A stretch of DNA of 64,000 bases. Origin: Paenibacillus eucommiae. Lineage in GTDB: Bacteria > Bacillota > Bacilli > Paenibacillales > NBRC-103111. The position numbers were made by a program, and so were the translations under genes. Positions 44,701 to 53,559 of the stretch are shown here, one piece after another; position 1 is the first letter of the stretch, and every line of letters begins with the position of its first letter. Where the stretch lies: contig NZ_JAGGLB010000020.1 in the NCBI RefSeq assembly GCF_017874215.1, positions 62,001 through 126,000 of the forward strand, written 5' to 3'. The notes under the pieces were generated by a model. That model was given only the letters and a program-made list of their open reading frames with translations. It did not search any database and was not told the origin of the DNA.

Positions 44701-45462
44701 ATGCTATCTGCGTCCAAGAGAAGAGAAGAAATATTTGAGTTGATTCATAAAGAAAAGCAGGTCCGCGTCTCTGATCTGAAAGATATTTTCTCCACCTCGG
44801 GGGTGACGATCCGCAGCGACCTGATTTATTTGGAGAATAAGGGATTGATTGAACGCAACTTCGGAACGGTCAGCCTGAAAGAAAACCAACTAAAAGATGT
44901 GTTCGACGAAAGTCATATTAAAAATTTGACGGAGAAAAAAAAGATCGGTGATTATGCGGTAAATCTCGTGGCGGAGAATGAATCGATCATGATTTATACA
45001 GGCAGCACATCGCTCCAGATTGCCAAAGGCCTGAAGGATCACAAAAATTTGATTGTTGTTACCAATTCGATCATTACCGCCTATGAGCTCGGTAAAAATC
45101 CATACATCAAAACAATTATGCTGGGTGGCTATTATAATCCTGATACTAACGCTGTATTCGGGTATCATGCCATTCAACAGTTGAGTGATTATAAGCTCGA
45201 TAAGCTTTTTTTGTCGGTGGACGGCATTAGCGGGAGCGGTGGAGTCACATCGGAGCATCCGTACGAAACTGAAATATGCAGGGCTATGATCAATAATGCT
45301 GCCCAGGTCATTGTGACCGCAGACTTTAGCAAGGTAGGCGTATCCCGATTTATCCAAATCGCTGATCTGAGCGAAATCGACATGCTCATAACGGATGATA
45401 AAGCTCCTGTAGACGAGTTGAAAAAAATCGAGGAGCTTTCGGTCAAAGTCGTAGCAGTCTGA
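44701..45462 (+). CDS. DeoR/GlpR-family transcriptional regulator
   Basis: The 253-residue protein has an N-terminal winged helix-turn-helix (residues 1-57; VRVSDLKDIFSTSGVTIRSDLIYLENKGLIERNFGT pattern). Its C-terminal sugar-phosphate sensor domain has the YTGSTSLQIAKGL effector loop, LFLSVDGIS and VTADFSKVG. Such proteins repress sugar operons until a phosphorylated sugar binds. The neighbouring kinase's product is the obvious effector candidate. It probably controls both arms of the divergent locus. AAAGGTAAG precedes the ATG, and TATAAT at about 44,644 may provide extra transcription. Confidence 0.9.
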   Translation: MLSASKRREEIFELIHKEKQVRVSDLKDIFSTSGVTIRSDLIYLENKGLIERNFGTVSLKENQLKDVFDESHIKNLTEKKKIGDYAVNLVAENESIMIYTGSTSLQIAKGLKDHKNLIVVTNSIITAYELGKNPYIKTIMLGGYYNPDTNAVFGYHAIQQLSDYKLDKLFLSVDGISGSGGVTSEHPYETEICRAMINNAAQVIVTADFSKVGVSRFIQIADLSEIDMLITDDKAPVDELKKIEELSVKVVAV

Positions 45463-45596
45463 CGAAAGGGAACAGTGCGGGATTTGTATGAGTGACGTAT
45501 GAGAGACGTTTAAATCTAATATGTGTCTCGTTTAAGTATCGATTCTCGGATGAAATCCGAGTAAACTCGTGTGAACTTAGAAGGAGGTTGTTTATC

Positions 45597-46409
45597 TTGA
45601 GTATACAATTGACGGAATTGATTGAATCCTATCGGGGAAATAAAGCAAAATACCGTTTCTTTGATCTCAACTGCTGGAGTGCATCAACCGGGGAGGGGCA
45701 GCTAACGCCTCTTACCGGCCTAGAAGTACTCATCAGGGAGCTTGGAAGCCACCACATTCACGACGTCTTGATAACTAACCCACAATGCCTCGATTACAAC
45801 GCCGGGGTCGGCAATGAGCAGCTTATCGAACAAATATCCGGCTCTGCTTCGGTGTACGGGGCGATCATCTGGGCTCCCGAGCTGGCGGCTTCACGCCAGC
45901 ACATCGCCGGCTATCTCGATCGGATGATCGCACACAACATAGCTGCTGTGCGCATGTTTCCGAAGAAATTAAACTACAGCCTGCAGAAATGGCAGGTTGG
46001 CGATGTGCTCCTTGAGATGGAAGCGAGACGGCTGCCGCTTATCCTCTGGCACATGGAAGCAAGCTGGGAGACGGTCCATGATATTTGCACACAGTACCCG
46101 AAGCTTCCCGTCATCATTGAAGGGAACGACCAGAAGCTGCTCTATCACAACCGCTACTTCATTCGGCTGCTCGAAATGTGCCCTAATCTGTATATCGAAA
46201 CCCATAACCTGATTCAACATGGCGGCGTGGAATATCTTGTCAATGACCGGGCTATTGATCGTCTGATTTTCGGCTCCTATTTCCCTTACAATGACCCGAA
46301 CAGCGCCATGATGATGATCACCGAGGCCGACATCCCCGAGGAAGCCAAGTTCAACATTGCCGGCGGACATTTACGCCGATTAATCGGTCAAATCCATCCT
46401 AAACCTTAA
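45597..46409 (+). CDS. Amidohydrolase-like protein lacking the usual metal ligands
   Basis: The 270-residue protein has an Amidohydro_2-like layout: a first strand, [30 protein letters not shown] and a final [12 protein letters not shown]. The HxH of strand 1 is replaced by FDLNCW, the strand-6 histidine by EGND, and the catalytic Asp after FGS by Tyr. It is probably a pseudoenzyme or has a different mechanism. TTG at 45,597 after AAGGAGG is chosen; the long upstream frame has no ribosome site. The stop overlaps the convergent chemoreceptor gene's 3' end by 11 bp. Confidence 0.7.
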   Translation: MSIQLTELIESYRGNKAKYRFFDLNCWSASTGEGQLTPLTGLEVLIRELGSHHIHDVLITNPQCLDYNAGVGNEQLIEQISGSASVYGAIIWAPELAASRQHIAGYLDRMIAHNIAAVRMFPKKLNYSLQKWQVGDVLLEMEARRLPLILWHMEASWETVHDICTQYPKLPVIIEGNDQKLLYHNRYFIRLLEMCPNLYIETHNLIQHGGVEYLVNDRAIDRLIFGSYFPYNDPNSAMMMITEADIPEEAKFNIAGGHLRRLIGQIHPKP

Positions 46410-48198
46410 AAGTATGCACAATCTTTCGCAATGCTTCCGCCTGCTCCGATAGTACTTCTGCAGCCGCGGATACCTCTTCAAATGTTGCCAGCTGCTGCTC
46501 TACAGCCGCAGACACATTCTGTGAGCTGCTAGCTGCCTGGCTTGAGGATCGCGACATTTCCTGCAGGGATGCGGAAACCTCCTGCGAGCTGGCAGACATT
46601 TGCTCGGCTGCGCCGGAAGCCTCTTGCATCTGATCGACGATTCCTTTTACAGAATCAACGATCTGATTGAACAACTGGCCGCTCTCCATAATCGATGCAA
46701 CACCTTGTGAAACCTCTGCTTGCGTTTTAACCATAACCTCCACGGCATCAACAATATCACTCTGAACTTGTTCTACCATAACATTGATCTGCTGCGAGGA
46801 GCTGCTCGACTGCTGGGCAAGCTTCTTCACTTCTGCCGCAACTACTGCGAAGCCCCTTCCTTCCTCCCCTGCCCTGGCAGCTTCAATAGAAGCATTCAAG
46901 GATAATAGATTCGTCTGGTCCGCAAATTCAGATATCGCAGATGTAATGACTCCAATTTCTTCTGACCTTACCTGAAGCCCCTTAATTACATCCGAGAGCT
47001 CTTCGAAGGTAGTGTTGACTTTATTTATCGTCGCCACAGACTGTTCAATGGAACGGTAGCCCTTATCTGCTTGTTCAGCAGTCATTAATGAAAGTTCCAG
47101 TACAGACGATGAAGTATCTGAAATCCGCTGAATCCCCAGCGTCATCTCTTCCATACTCTTGGAGCTTTCTTCCGTGTTCTGCGCCTGATGATCCACTCCG
47201 TCCGCTATATCCTGAATCGATTCAGCAATCTGACGAGAGGTTTGTGTGGTTTCTACTGCAGACCTGACCAGCTCTGAGGATGAAGCACCCACATGCTCAG
47301 ATGTGGATATAGCCTGAGTCACCAAGGACTTCAAGTTGCGGTTCATCGTATTAAAGTGTTCGGCCAGTTGGCCAATCTCATCCTGACTTACAACCTTAAG
47401 GTCATCCAGTGAAAGATCCCCTTCAGCAATTCTTTGCGTTTGTCTGGTGATGAGCTTCAGCGGTCTGGCTATCCGGTTTGCACTCCACAAAACAAGGGCT
47501 GAGCCTACAACTATACAAGCCAAAAGTGTAATTAAAATAGCTTTAATAATTTTGGCCTGCCCCATATTGTAATCCTGCATATAGGAGCCCGCTGCTATGA
47601 CCCAATTCCAATTAGGGTCCAACTGGGCGTATGACACCTTCAACGCTTCTTTCTTCTCATTGGGGAGCGGCCACATATAATAAGTGAACCCGCCGCCAGT
47701 TTTAGCTTTGGCAATCATATCCTGAATGTAGAAAACGCCGTCCGACGACTGCTTGTCCCATATGTTGTCACCTTCAGAATTAGGATGCGCCATAAGCAGA
47801 CCTTCTTGATCAAGCACAAAGAAATAGCCATTATCGCCTAGGTCAATAGACTTATTTATTTCGCGCTTCCCATCCTCTTTTTTCTGGCCCAGCAAAATCT
47901 GCTTCATCTCTTCCTGAGCTTGTTCCAGCGTAATCTCTCCTGAATCCACCTTTTTGTTCATTAAATCTAGAATCACAGCTGCATACTGGACGTTATGCTT
48001 CAAATCCTTCTCAATTAATTGATTCGTTTCTGTTTTGCTGACCTGATAGCTAACCACGCCTATAATTAATGTAGGGATAATCAATAAAATAATACAAAAC
48101 CCGACCATTTTCGTTCTAATACTTGTAATTTTAAAATTCATGTCTTCATCCAAACTCCTCTCTTGATGATCCAATTCATTTGTCGAATCTTTAGTCAA
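46399..48198 (-). CDS. Methyl-accepting chemotaxis protein with single Cache sensor
   Basis: The 599-residue receptor has a cytoplasmic N-terminus and a first membrane helix (about 32-52). An extracellular Cache-type domain follows (about 60-210; [33 protein letters not shown]), then a second membrane helix (about 218-238), HAMP, and the signalling domain with the conserved hairpin tip [21 protein letters not shown]. It should bind a small ligand, often an organic acid, and steer swimming through CheA. The start may be the ATG at 48,141 instead, although its ribosome site spacing is long. It ends convergently with the glycan locus and may not be functionally linked to it. Confidence 0.92.
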   Translation of the reverse strand: MTKDSTNELDHQERSLDEDMNFKITSIRTKMVGFCIILLIIPTLIIGVVSYQVSKTETNQLIEKDLKHNVQYAAVILDLMNKKVDSGEITLEQAQEEMKQILLGQKKEDGKREINKSIDLGDNGYFFVLDQEGLLMAHPNSEGDNIWDKQSSDGVFYIQDMIAKAKTGGGFTYYMWPLPNEKKEALKVSYAQLDPNWNWVIAAGSYMQDYNMGQAKIIKAILITLLACIVVGSALVLWSANRIARPLKLITRQTQRIAEGDLSLDDLKVVSQDEIGQLAEHFNTMNRNLKSLVTQAISTSEHVGASSSELVRSAVETTQTSRQIAESIQDIADGVDHQAQNTEESSKSMEEMTLGIQRISDTSSSVLELSLMTAEQADKGYRSIEQSVATINKVNTTFEELSDVIKGLQVRSEEIGVITSAISEFADQTNLLSLNASIEAARAGEEGRGFAVVAAEVKKLAQQSSSSSQQINVMVEQVQSDIVDAVEVMVKTQAEVSQGVASIMESGQLFNQIVDSVKGIVDQMQEASGAAEQMSASSQEVSASLQEMSRSSSQAASSSQNVSAAVEQQLATFEEVSAAAEVLSEQAEALRKIVHTFKV

Positions 48199-48328
48199 TA
48201 TGTACTACTTATTTCACTAGTCCATTCAAAGCTAACATCGCTTTCGCCATATTCTATCATGCTTTATACCTACCTGTCGAACCTAGTCGACAAGCTAAAT
48301 GTGAAGGTTTTGAAAACATACTCATAAA

Positions 48329-48808
48329 AGAAAAACGTCTTGCGACGTCCTTTGAGGAGTATGTTCATTACGATGGTGCATAGAGAGAGGGAATGGCTGT
48401 GGGCTCCAGCCGCTGTTAAAGATTCGTTCCCTTGATTGGAATGGATGGGGAGGTTGGAACAAATCTTTAAAGGCGGACGAATTGCACGAACCCCAAGTTC
48501 AAACGGACAGCCAGCAAGGTTTTCTTCTTGATTGGAGGAAATTTCCTAACGGACGCGAGCGCCGGGAATGCAGCGGCGCACAGCTGAGAAAGATCTGCTA
48601 CTTTAACGATGTTTTTCATCGCTAAAAGCACCCGGTCGCCTCAACAACCTTCCTTTAACGATGAACATCGTTAAAATCCCTTTTTAGCACCCAGTGTGGC
48701 CATCCGCCCACTTTTAACGATGAAAAACATCACTAACGTGACAGATTGAGCGGAAACACTTCCTTTAACGATGAAAAACATCGTTAAGTGAAGCACGCTC
48801 CACTCCTC
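48329..48808 (+). repeat. Composite palindromic repeat, copy E (outer palindrome arm deleted)
   Basis: It begins with a good hairpin, ACGTC-TTGC-GACGT-CCTTT. The left outer arm GAGGGAATGGCTGTGGGC is present. About 45 bp including the right arm is missing: the sequence jumps from AAAGGCGGACGA to ATTGCACGAAC. The inner arms remain, with one change (GATTCGTTCC). Four hairpins lie at 48602-48626, 48654-48675 (loop cut to two bases), 48714-48735 and 48764-48787. The gap 48,199-48,932 holds only this repeat and a terminator. Confidence 0.75.
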
Positions 48809-48854
48809 CCCGGGGAGCAGCGTCAAAAAGTAGCAATAGCTTCTCCTCCCACAA

Positions 48855-48910
48855 CAAAAAAATGGACAGGGCGTCAGAAGCAAATCTCCTGATCACTCTA
48901 TCCATTATTT
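48855..48910 (-). terminator. Terminator of the PhyH/ThuA/Gfo operon
   Basis: AATGGACAGGG and CACTCTATCCATT form a long imperfect stem with an A-run on one side and ATTATTT on the other, 23 bp after the oxidoreductase stop. Nearly the same hairpin, with shared GATCACTCTATCCATTATTT, follows trpB at 54,357. Confidence 0.75.
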
Positions 48911-48932
48911 AGGTGGGTTTAAAACCGATGAT

Positions 48933-50000
48933 TTAAGTCAGTTGAATTTCTTTGCCCAGCTTTGCAGATTCGTATATGGCACTCAATATTTTAATCATAT
49001 CGACGCCGTGCTCCGGTTTAAAAATCGGCTCCTGACGCCCCATCACAACATCGACGAAATGGTGGATGTTATCTCCGTGTCCATTGCCCTTTCTGGAAAT
49101 TTGCGGCTGTATATTACACAACGTCCCCTCAATTTCCGTAAACAGCTTCAATTCTTCGTTATTCAAGCTGAAGCCCGCTTTCGTCCCCCGCAGCTCAACA
49201 AACTGGGTCTCCTGTTCAATGTTGGACGCCCAGCTGAACTCGATTTGCAGCGTCGCTCCATTAGCAAACCGGATAAATCCGGTGGCCAGATCCTCTACAT
49301 CGAAGATGCCCTCGGCATTTTTTGAACCGAATTCACTATGCTCTGAATCACTCAATTCGGTTTCCGCGAATTTCGTATATACTGCGCCGCTGACGGCTAC
49401 TGGCTTCGGATTCCCCATGAACCAGACAGCCAGGTCGATCATATGGACGCCCAGATCAATGAGGGGCCCTCCTCCCGACAGCTCCTTCGTTGTAAACCAG
49501 CCACCCTTGCCGGGAATGCCTCTCCTGCGGATCCACCCGCATCTGCCTGTATAGCTTTCTCCCATATGCCCTTTCTCTACATAGGCTTTAAGAAATTGGG
49601 CAACCGAGCGAAAACGGTTGTTACGCATAACCATAAGCACCTTGCCGCTTTCCTTTGCCGCCTCGGCCATTTTTACCGCTTCCTCCGCGCTGACGGCATC
49701 CGGTTTCTCGCAAAATACGTGTTTACCCGACTGCAAGGCTGCCACCGCCACTTCGGAGTGATACAAGTTCGGTGTACAGATGTTAATAATGTCCAGATCG
49801 TCTCGAGCCAGCATATCCCGGTAATCTTCATATACATCGGAAATCCCCTGCTCGTCAGCAATCTTCTGCGCCACTTCGATGTTCGTATCACACAAAGCTA
49901 CAAGCTCCACATCCGAATTCAACAGCCACGCAGGCAAATGAACCCCTTTGAACATACTTCCTGTTCCGACCGCTCCAACCTTCAATTTAGACTTGGACAT
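48933..50000 (-). CDS. Gfo/Idh/MocA family oxidoreductase
   Basis: The 355-residue protein has a Rossmann start KVGAVGTGSMFKGVHLPAWL, the cofactor motif FCEKPDAVSAEEAVKM, and the catalytic segment GGPLIDLGVHMIDLAVWFMG (Asp and His). It is encoded after a ThuA gene, as in ThuA/ThuB-type systems that process trehalose-like disaccharides through 3-keto intermediates. A similar role on some glycoside is likely. ATG at 50,000 is preferred over GTG at 50,009, since a G-rich ribosome site lies 8 bp ahead. An octanucleotide repeat array occupies its leader. Confidence 0.9.
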   Translation of the reverse strand: MSKSKLKVGAVGTGSMFKGVHLPAWLLNSDVELVALCDTNIEVAQKIADEQGISDVYEDYRDMLARDDLDIINICTPNLYHSEVAVAALQSGKHVFCEKPDAVSAEEAVKMAEAAKESGKVLMVMRNNRFRSVAQFLKAYVEKGHMGESYTGRCGWIRRRGIPGKGGWFTTKELSGGGPLIDLGVHMIDLAVWFMGNPKPVAVSGAVYTKFAETELSDSEHSEFGSKNAEGIFDVEDLATGFIRFANGATLQIEFSWASNIEQETQFVELRGTKAGFSLNNEELKLFTEIEGTLCNIQPQISRKGNGHGDNIHHFVDVVMGRQEPIFKPEHGVDMIKILSAIYESAKLGKEIQLT

Positions 50001-50031
50001 TTGATGCACCCCCGCTTTTTTGCAAGTAATA

Positions 50032-50118
50032 TGGTTTCATGGTTTCATGGTTTCATGGTTTCATGGTTTCATGGTTTCATGGTTTCATGCTTTCATGCTT
50101 TCATAGGTTCATGCTTTC
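50032..50118. repeat. 8-bp tandem repeat (GTTTCATG)n in the leader of the oxidoreductase gene
   Basis: About seven near-perfect units followed by several variant units (GCTTTCAT, AGGTTCAT, GGGTTCAT) fill almost all the space between the ThuA stop (50,125) and the oxidoreductase ribosome site. The unit is not a multiple of three. Read on the minus strand (CATGAAAC), it places an ATG every eight bases across all three frames. Confidence 0.9.
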
Positions 50119-50124
50119 ATGGGT

Positions 50125-50868
50125 TCATCGTTTCTTATGTTCATTCGTGATCGGTTCCAGCGCAGGAGCCGGACCAGGGAAATTGCTAATAGGCTTAAGC
50201 TCGGGCTCGGGCGCTGCCCAACGCACCCCATTGGAGATAATGCGCAGGACGGTAGGATGGTGAAAGGTTGGGTACGTTTCATGACCAGGGCGGAAATAAA
50301 AGATTTTGCCCTGTCCACGCCGGAACGTGCATCCGCTGCGGAACACTTCGCCGCCCTGAAACCAGCTGAGAAACACCAATTCATCCGGATCGGGAATGTC
50401 AAAAAACTCGCCGTACATTTCCTCCTGCTCCAGCTCGAAATAACGGTCCACGCCCTGTGCGATCGGATGGGCAGGATTCACGACCCACAGCCTTTCCTTT
50501 TCGTCGGCTACTCTCCAGTTAAGCAAGCAGGATGTGCCCATCAGCTTCCTGAATATTTTCGAATAATGGCTGGAATGCAGTGCTATGAGTCCCATACCTT
50601 GAAGCACTCTGGCATAAATCTTATCTACGATAGCATCATCTACTTCCTCGTGATCGCAATGCCCCCACCAAATAAGGACATCGGTATCCCGCAGGACATC
50701 ATCCGTCAACCCGTGTTCCGGCTCGTTCATCGTTGCCGTCCGGATCGAATAGCCGTCTTGGGCTATTCCACTCGCAATCGCTCCGTGTATCCCTTTTGGA
50801 TAAATGGCAGCTACCCTCTCATCGCGACGCTCATGACTATTCTCGTTCCAAATCGTCACCCGAACCAC
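50125..50868 (-). CDS. ThuA-domain protein (trehalose-utilisation type)
   Basis: The 247-residue protein has the ThuA fold. It opens [20 protein letters not shown] with [13 protein letters not shown], then [19 protein letters not shown] and [15 protein letters not shown], and ends near [20 protein letters not shown]. The start is taken as GTG at 50,868, because AGAGAGGAAG lies 10 bp ahead and the family always begins at this point. ThuA proteins act with Gfo/Idh-type ThuB on keto-disaccharides in several bacteria, and the Gfo gene follows here. The exact reaction remains uncertain. Confidence 0.88.
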   Translation of the reverse strand: MVRVTIWNENSHERRDERVAAIYPKGIHGAIASGIAQDGYSIRTATMNEPEHGLTDDVLRDTDVLIWWGHCDHEEVDDAIVDKIYARVLQGMGLIALHSSHYSKIFRKLMGTSCLLNWRVADEKERLWVVNPAHPIAQGVDRYFELEQEEMYGEFFDIPDPDELVFLSWFQGGEVFRSGCTFRRGQGKIFYFRPGHETYPTFHHPTVLRIISNGVRWAAPEPELKPISNFPGPAPALEPITNEHKKR

Positions 50869-50980
50869 TATCCAAGCACTTCCTCTCTTCCGACACACTT
50901 TATTTAATCTTTAAGTTTATTGGGCATGATCGGTTTCAATTGACGAACAAATTAATGTACAAACATTATCCAGTGCGGAT

Positions 50981-52180
50981 TTATGAAAAAGAAACTAATT
51001 TCCCTTCACCAGGCCTTAACTCCAGTGCCAGTGAGCCCTGCTCAGGATGCAATACGGTTTTTTGTCCGTTTTCCCAAACGCTTACGGGCTCCTCCGATTT
51101 ACGCAGCCATATGTTCAGGGAGCAAGACTCCTGAAAGCTTTCGTTTACAACCAATGCGTAAGCGTTATCGTCAGCATCGTGAAAACATCCGATAACAGCC
51201 GGATCACCCTCGATCCGTAGTATAGGAGCGAATTCCGTCAGCCCGCCTTCGATCGGTGGTGATACTTTACCATGGGACAGCACGCCGATCGAGGTTAAAT
51301 GAATGAGAACTTCTCCAAGCGGCGCAATCTCGCGATTGAGCGTCTGCACTTCGTCATAGTGCCGGGTTTTGTTGCCTGACCTGTCGATCATGCCGGGGCA
51401 GAACGTTTCATTTCCATCCTCAGGTGTCCAATACGTAAAATACTGAATCCCCTTAGCTCCAAAAGCCAGGCTTGTGTAAACCTGCCAGCGTATTTCCGCT
51501 TCCAAAGGATCCCGGCTCCATTCATTATAGGACAGCGTCTGAATAAACAACCAGAATGGGACTTTGCTCCGTAACACGGCTTCTCTAATAATCCCCAGGT
51601 TCTCATAGTAATCCTTCGTAATCGTCAGCTCTCTGTCAGGCCGAAGATCAATAAAAGGATAATGATCGTAAGATAAAATATCAGGCTTGAACTGCTCCAT
51701 GAACAATCTCACATACTCATCGTACTCACCACCCAGCTGTTCATTTGAAGCATAGGTAGGAAATAAATTGACATAAGCGAGCCCTTGAGGAGCTGCTTCC
51801 TGATAAACCGCTTTCAAATCTCTCAGCTTTCCGAATTGGGCAATGTTGGGCTCATCCATGAACAAATGGCCAGCGTAAGCCGGGTGGCTGGAAAATTCCG
51901 TAACGTATGGCCCGACCTTATCCAGTTCGTTTGCGGGGAGTGCTACCAGCCGGGGGTCGCAAACCAGATACTGCAAGCCGTTATCGTGCGCGGCAGCAAG
52001 AGCTCTGTGAATATGAGCGGTTCCGCCATCATACTCTGTCAGACCGAGAACAAATGTAAATCCCGCATCTTTTATTTCACGGTAACGTTCCGTCGTAATT
52101 TCATGATTAGGCGGCGGTACAAACAATCCGATCGGAATTCCTTCTTGTTTAATAAGTAACTTTTGGGTTGATTCGCTCAT
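50981..52180 (-). CDS. Putative TIM-barrel glycoside-hydrolase-like protein
   Basis: The 399-residue protein lacks a signal peptide. Its pattern is a beta-galactosidase/clan-A-like barrel: IPIGLFVPPPNHEITTERY, AYAGHLFMDEPNIAQFG (candidate acid Glu), DILSYDHYPFID, WLFIQTLSY, and GIQYFTYWTPEDGNE near strand 8. A C-terminal beta-sandwich follows (LRPGEGKLVSF). No CAZy family can be named from sequence reading alone. It lies in the PhyH/ThuA/Gfo operon, so it probably handles the same intracellular glycoside. GGAGGTG precedes the ATG at 52,180. Confidence 0.65.
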   Translation of the reverse strand: MSESTQKLLIKQEGIPIGLFVPPPNHEITTERYREIKDAGFTFVLGLTEYDGGTAHIHRALAAAHDNGLQYLVCDPRLVALPANELDKVGPYVTEFSSHPAYAGHLFMDEPNIAQFGKLRDLKAVYQEAAPQGLAYVNLFPTYASNEQLGGEYDEYVRLFMEQFKPDILSYDHYPFIDLRPDRELTITKDYYENLGIIREAVLRSKVPFWLFIQTLSYNEWSRDPLEAEIRWQVYTSLAFGAKGIQYFTYWTPEDGNETFCPGMIDRSGNKTRHYDEVQTLNREIAPLGEVLIHLTSIGVLSHGKVSPPIEGGLTEFAPILRIEGDPAVIGCFHDADDNAYALVVNESFQESCSLNIWLRKSEEPVSVWENGQKTVLHPEQGSLALELRPGEGKLVSFS

Positions 52181-52281
52181 TGTCAAACACCTCCGATTAA
52201 TGATTAATCTGGCATGACTTTTCCTGACTGCTTCAGCTAGAGCTAAATAGGCCTCACAATTGACCTACCCTTGAACTATAG

Positions 52282-53142
52282 TTACCACGGATCGTGACCC
52301 AACAGCTTGCGGCCCAGCTCCGTCAACTTCGCCGGTTCTGTTCCCGGAAGTCTTTCCCAACCCCGGGGATCATCTGATATGGACGAAGATCCTGTTCGGT
52401 TTCGCCAGCTTGCTACCGCATCTTCCCTGATCACACCAGGAGCGGCGGGAAACATCGTGATGTATTGTGCGAGCCGCGGCTCGGTCGTATAGTTTTGCCC
52501 GTTGCCATGCGCGAGCAGACCGTCCCATATGAGTAAATCGCCAGCCTCTCCGGGAATCGCGACGATTTCATGCCCCGTTGTATCGGGAAGGGTCGGATGA
52601 CGATCCGCGGGCTGAGTCTTGATCCAGTTTTCGAAATCGCGGTAAATGCTAGGAACACATTGAAAACCACCCTGATTGGCTGCTGTGTCAGCCAGATACA
52701 ATACCCCTTGAACAAAGCGGGGCCTCGACAGCGGAAAAGTCAGATTCGATGTATCCGTATCCCAATGAATAAAGCCGGTATTGAATTGCGTAAAGTCATC
52801 GCGCCGTGGAGGCTTCATATTTACACGATCAATGCTGACCCACAGCTTCTCCTCCTCAAGCAATTCAGCAAACGCCTGATACAGCCTTGGATTTTGCCGG
52901 TTGTCCCACATCGCCTGATGATGGTACAGAGGCAGCATTCCTTCCTGCTGATGCTTCCAGAAGGTGTCCATCCCTGCAGCTGGGCGGTACCAGCTTTCAG
53001 GATCATCCGGCTGCTGGCCGGTAAACTGCCAAATCGCCTCGATCAAGTTGTCGCAGTTTGACTTCGGCACCACACCTTTAACGACAATATAACCATTCGT
53101 ATGGAAAAAATCCCGCATTTCCGGAGTTATTACTTCTCCCAT
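52282..53142 (-). CDS. Phytanoyl-CoA dioxygenase (PhyH) family protein
   Basis: This is a 286-residue Fe(II)/2-oxoglutarate oxygenase: GFIHWDTDTSNL supplies HxD, LLAHGNGQN the distal His and EPRLAQYI the 2-oxoglutarate Arg. A start at 53,142 (AAGGA 10 bp ahead) matches the family's usual opening, MRDFFHTNGYIVVKGVV. An in-frame ATG at 53,208 would add 22 residues. It leads an operon with the barrel protein, ThuA and Gfo genes and has its own promoter far upstream. It is not a close copy of the other PhyH at 5,136-5,993. Confidence 0.85.
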   Translation of the reverse strand: MGEVITPEMRDFFHTNGYIVVKGVVPKSNCDNLIEAIWQFTGQQPDDPESWYRPAAGMDTFWKHQQEGMLPLYHHQAMWDNRQNPRLYQAFAELLEEEKLWVSIDRVNMKPPRRDDFTQFNTGFIHWDTDTSNLTFPLSRPRFVQGVLYLADTAANQGGFQCVPSIYRDFENWIKTQPADRHPTLPDTTGHEIVAIPGEAGDLLIWDGLLAHGNGQNYTTEPRLAQYITMFPAAPGVIREDAVASWRNRTGSSSISDDPRGWERLPGTEPAKLTELGRKLLGHDPW

Positions 53143-53403
53143 TTTCAACACATCCTTTACCGAATTTGTCAATAAACTCGTACAAGAATTCACGTATTGC
53201 ATCGACATCGAGATAGCACCCGGGTGATATTGTTTTCAAATAGCACCTTGTTTCAATCTGTTCAAAACCGTAAGTGCATGGGCATCCTCCTGCTTGGGCA
53301 ATTTAATGAAGCTCGCGATTATTCATGCCGAGTGTGTAGTAAAAACCAAGGGGTAAATGCTATAGGCTTAGAGTTATTTTCGCGATCCGCATTAATTAAT
53401 TTA

Positions 53404-53432
53404 ATCATAAAGATAACACCTTTTTTTGTAAA
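53404..53432 (-). promoter_or_regulatory. Sigma-A promoter of the PhyH/ThuA/Gfo operon
   Basis: On the minus strand TTTACA (53427-53432) and TATGAT (53404-53409) are spaced by exactly 17 bp. The predicted leader before the 53,142 start is about 255 nt, long enough for post-transcriptional control. I could not identify a known riboswitch in it. Confidence 0.65.
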
Positions 53433-53559
53433 GAGTTTTTTGCGATTCTTTAACTTTCTGGGTGGAAATTTTTAGTTTAATCAAACCAACATGAATGCTC
53501 GGATATACCTTCCCCAGTCATACAATCCCTAAATACGATCTACAACTCTAAATAAGATT

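Noticed and set aside
49443-50150. Plus-strand frame ending in repeated WFHGFMVS-like peptides
   Set aside because: It is antisense to the oxidoreductase gene and its repeats are just the octanucleotide tract read in frame.
53143-53397. Riboswitch in the long PhyH-operon leader
   Set aside because: No conserved core of a known riboswitch class could be recognised by eye; only the length is suggestive.
53197-53475. 92-codon plus-strand frame upstream of the PhyH operon
   Set aside because: There is no ribosome site, and the frame covers the minus-strand promoter at 53,404-53,432; it looks like chance.
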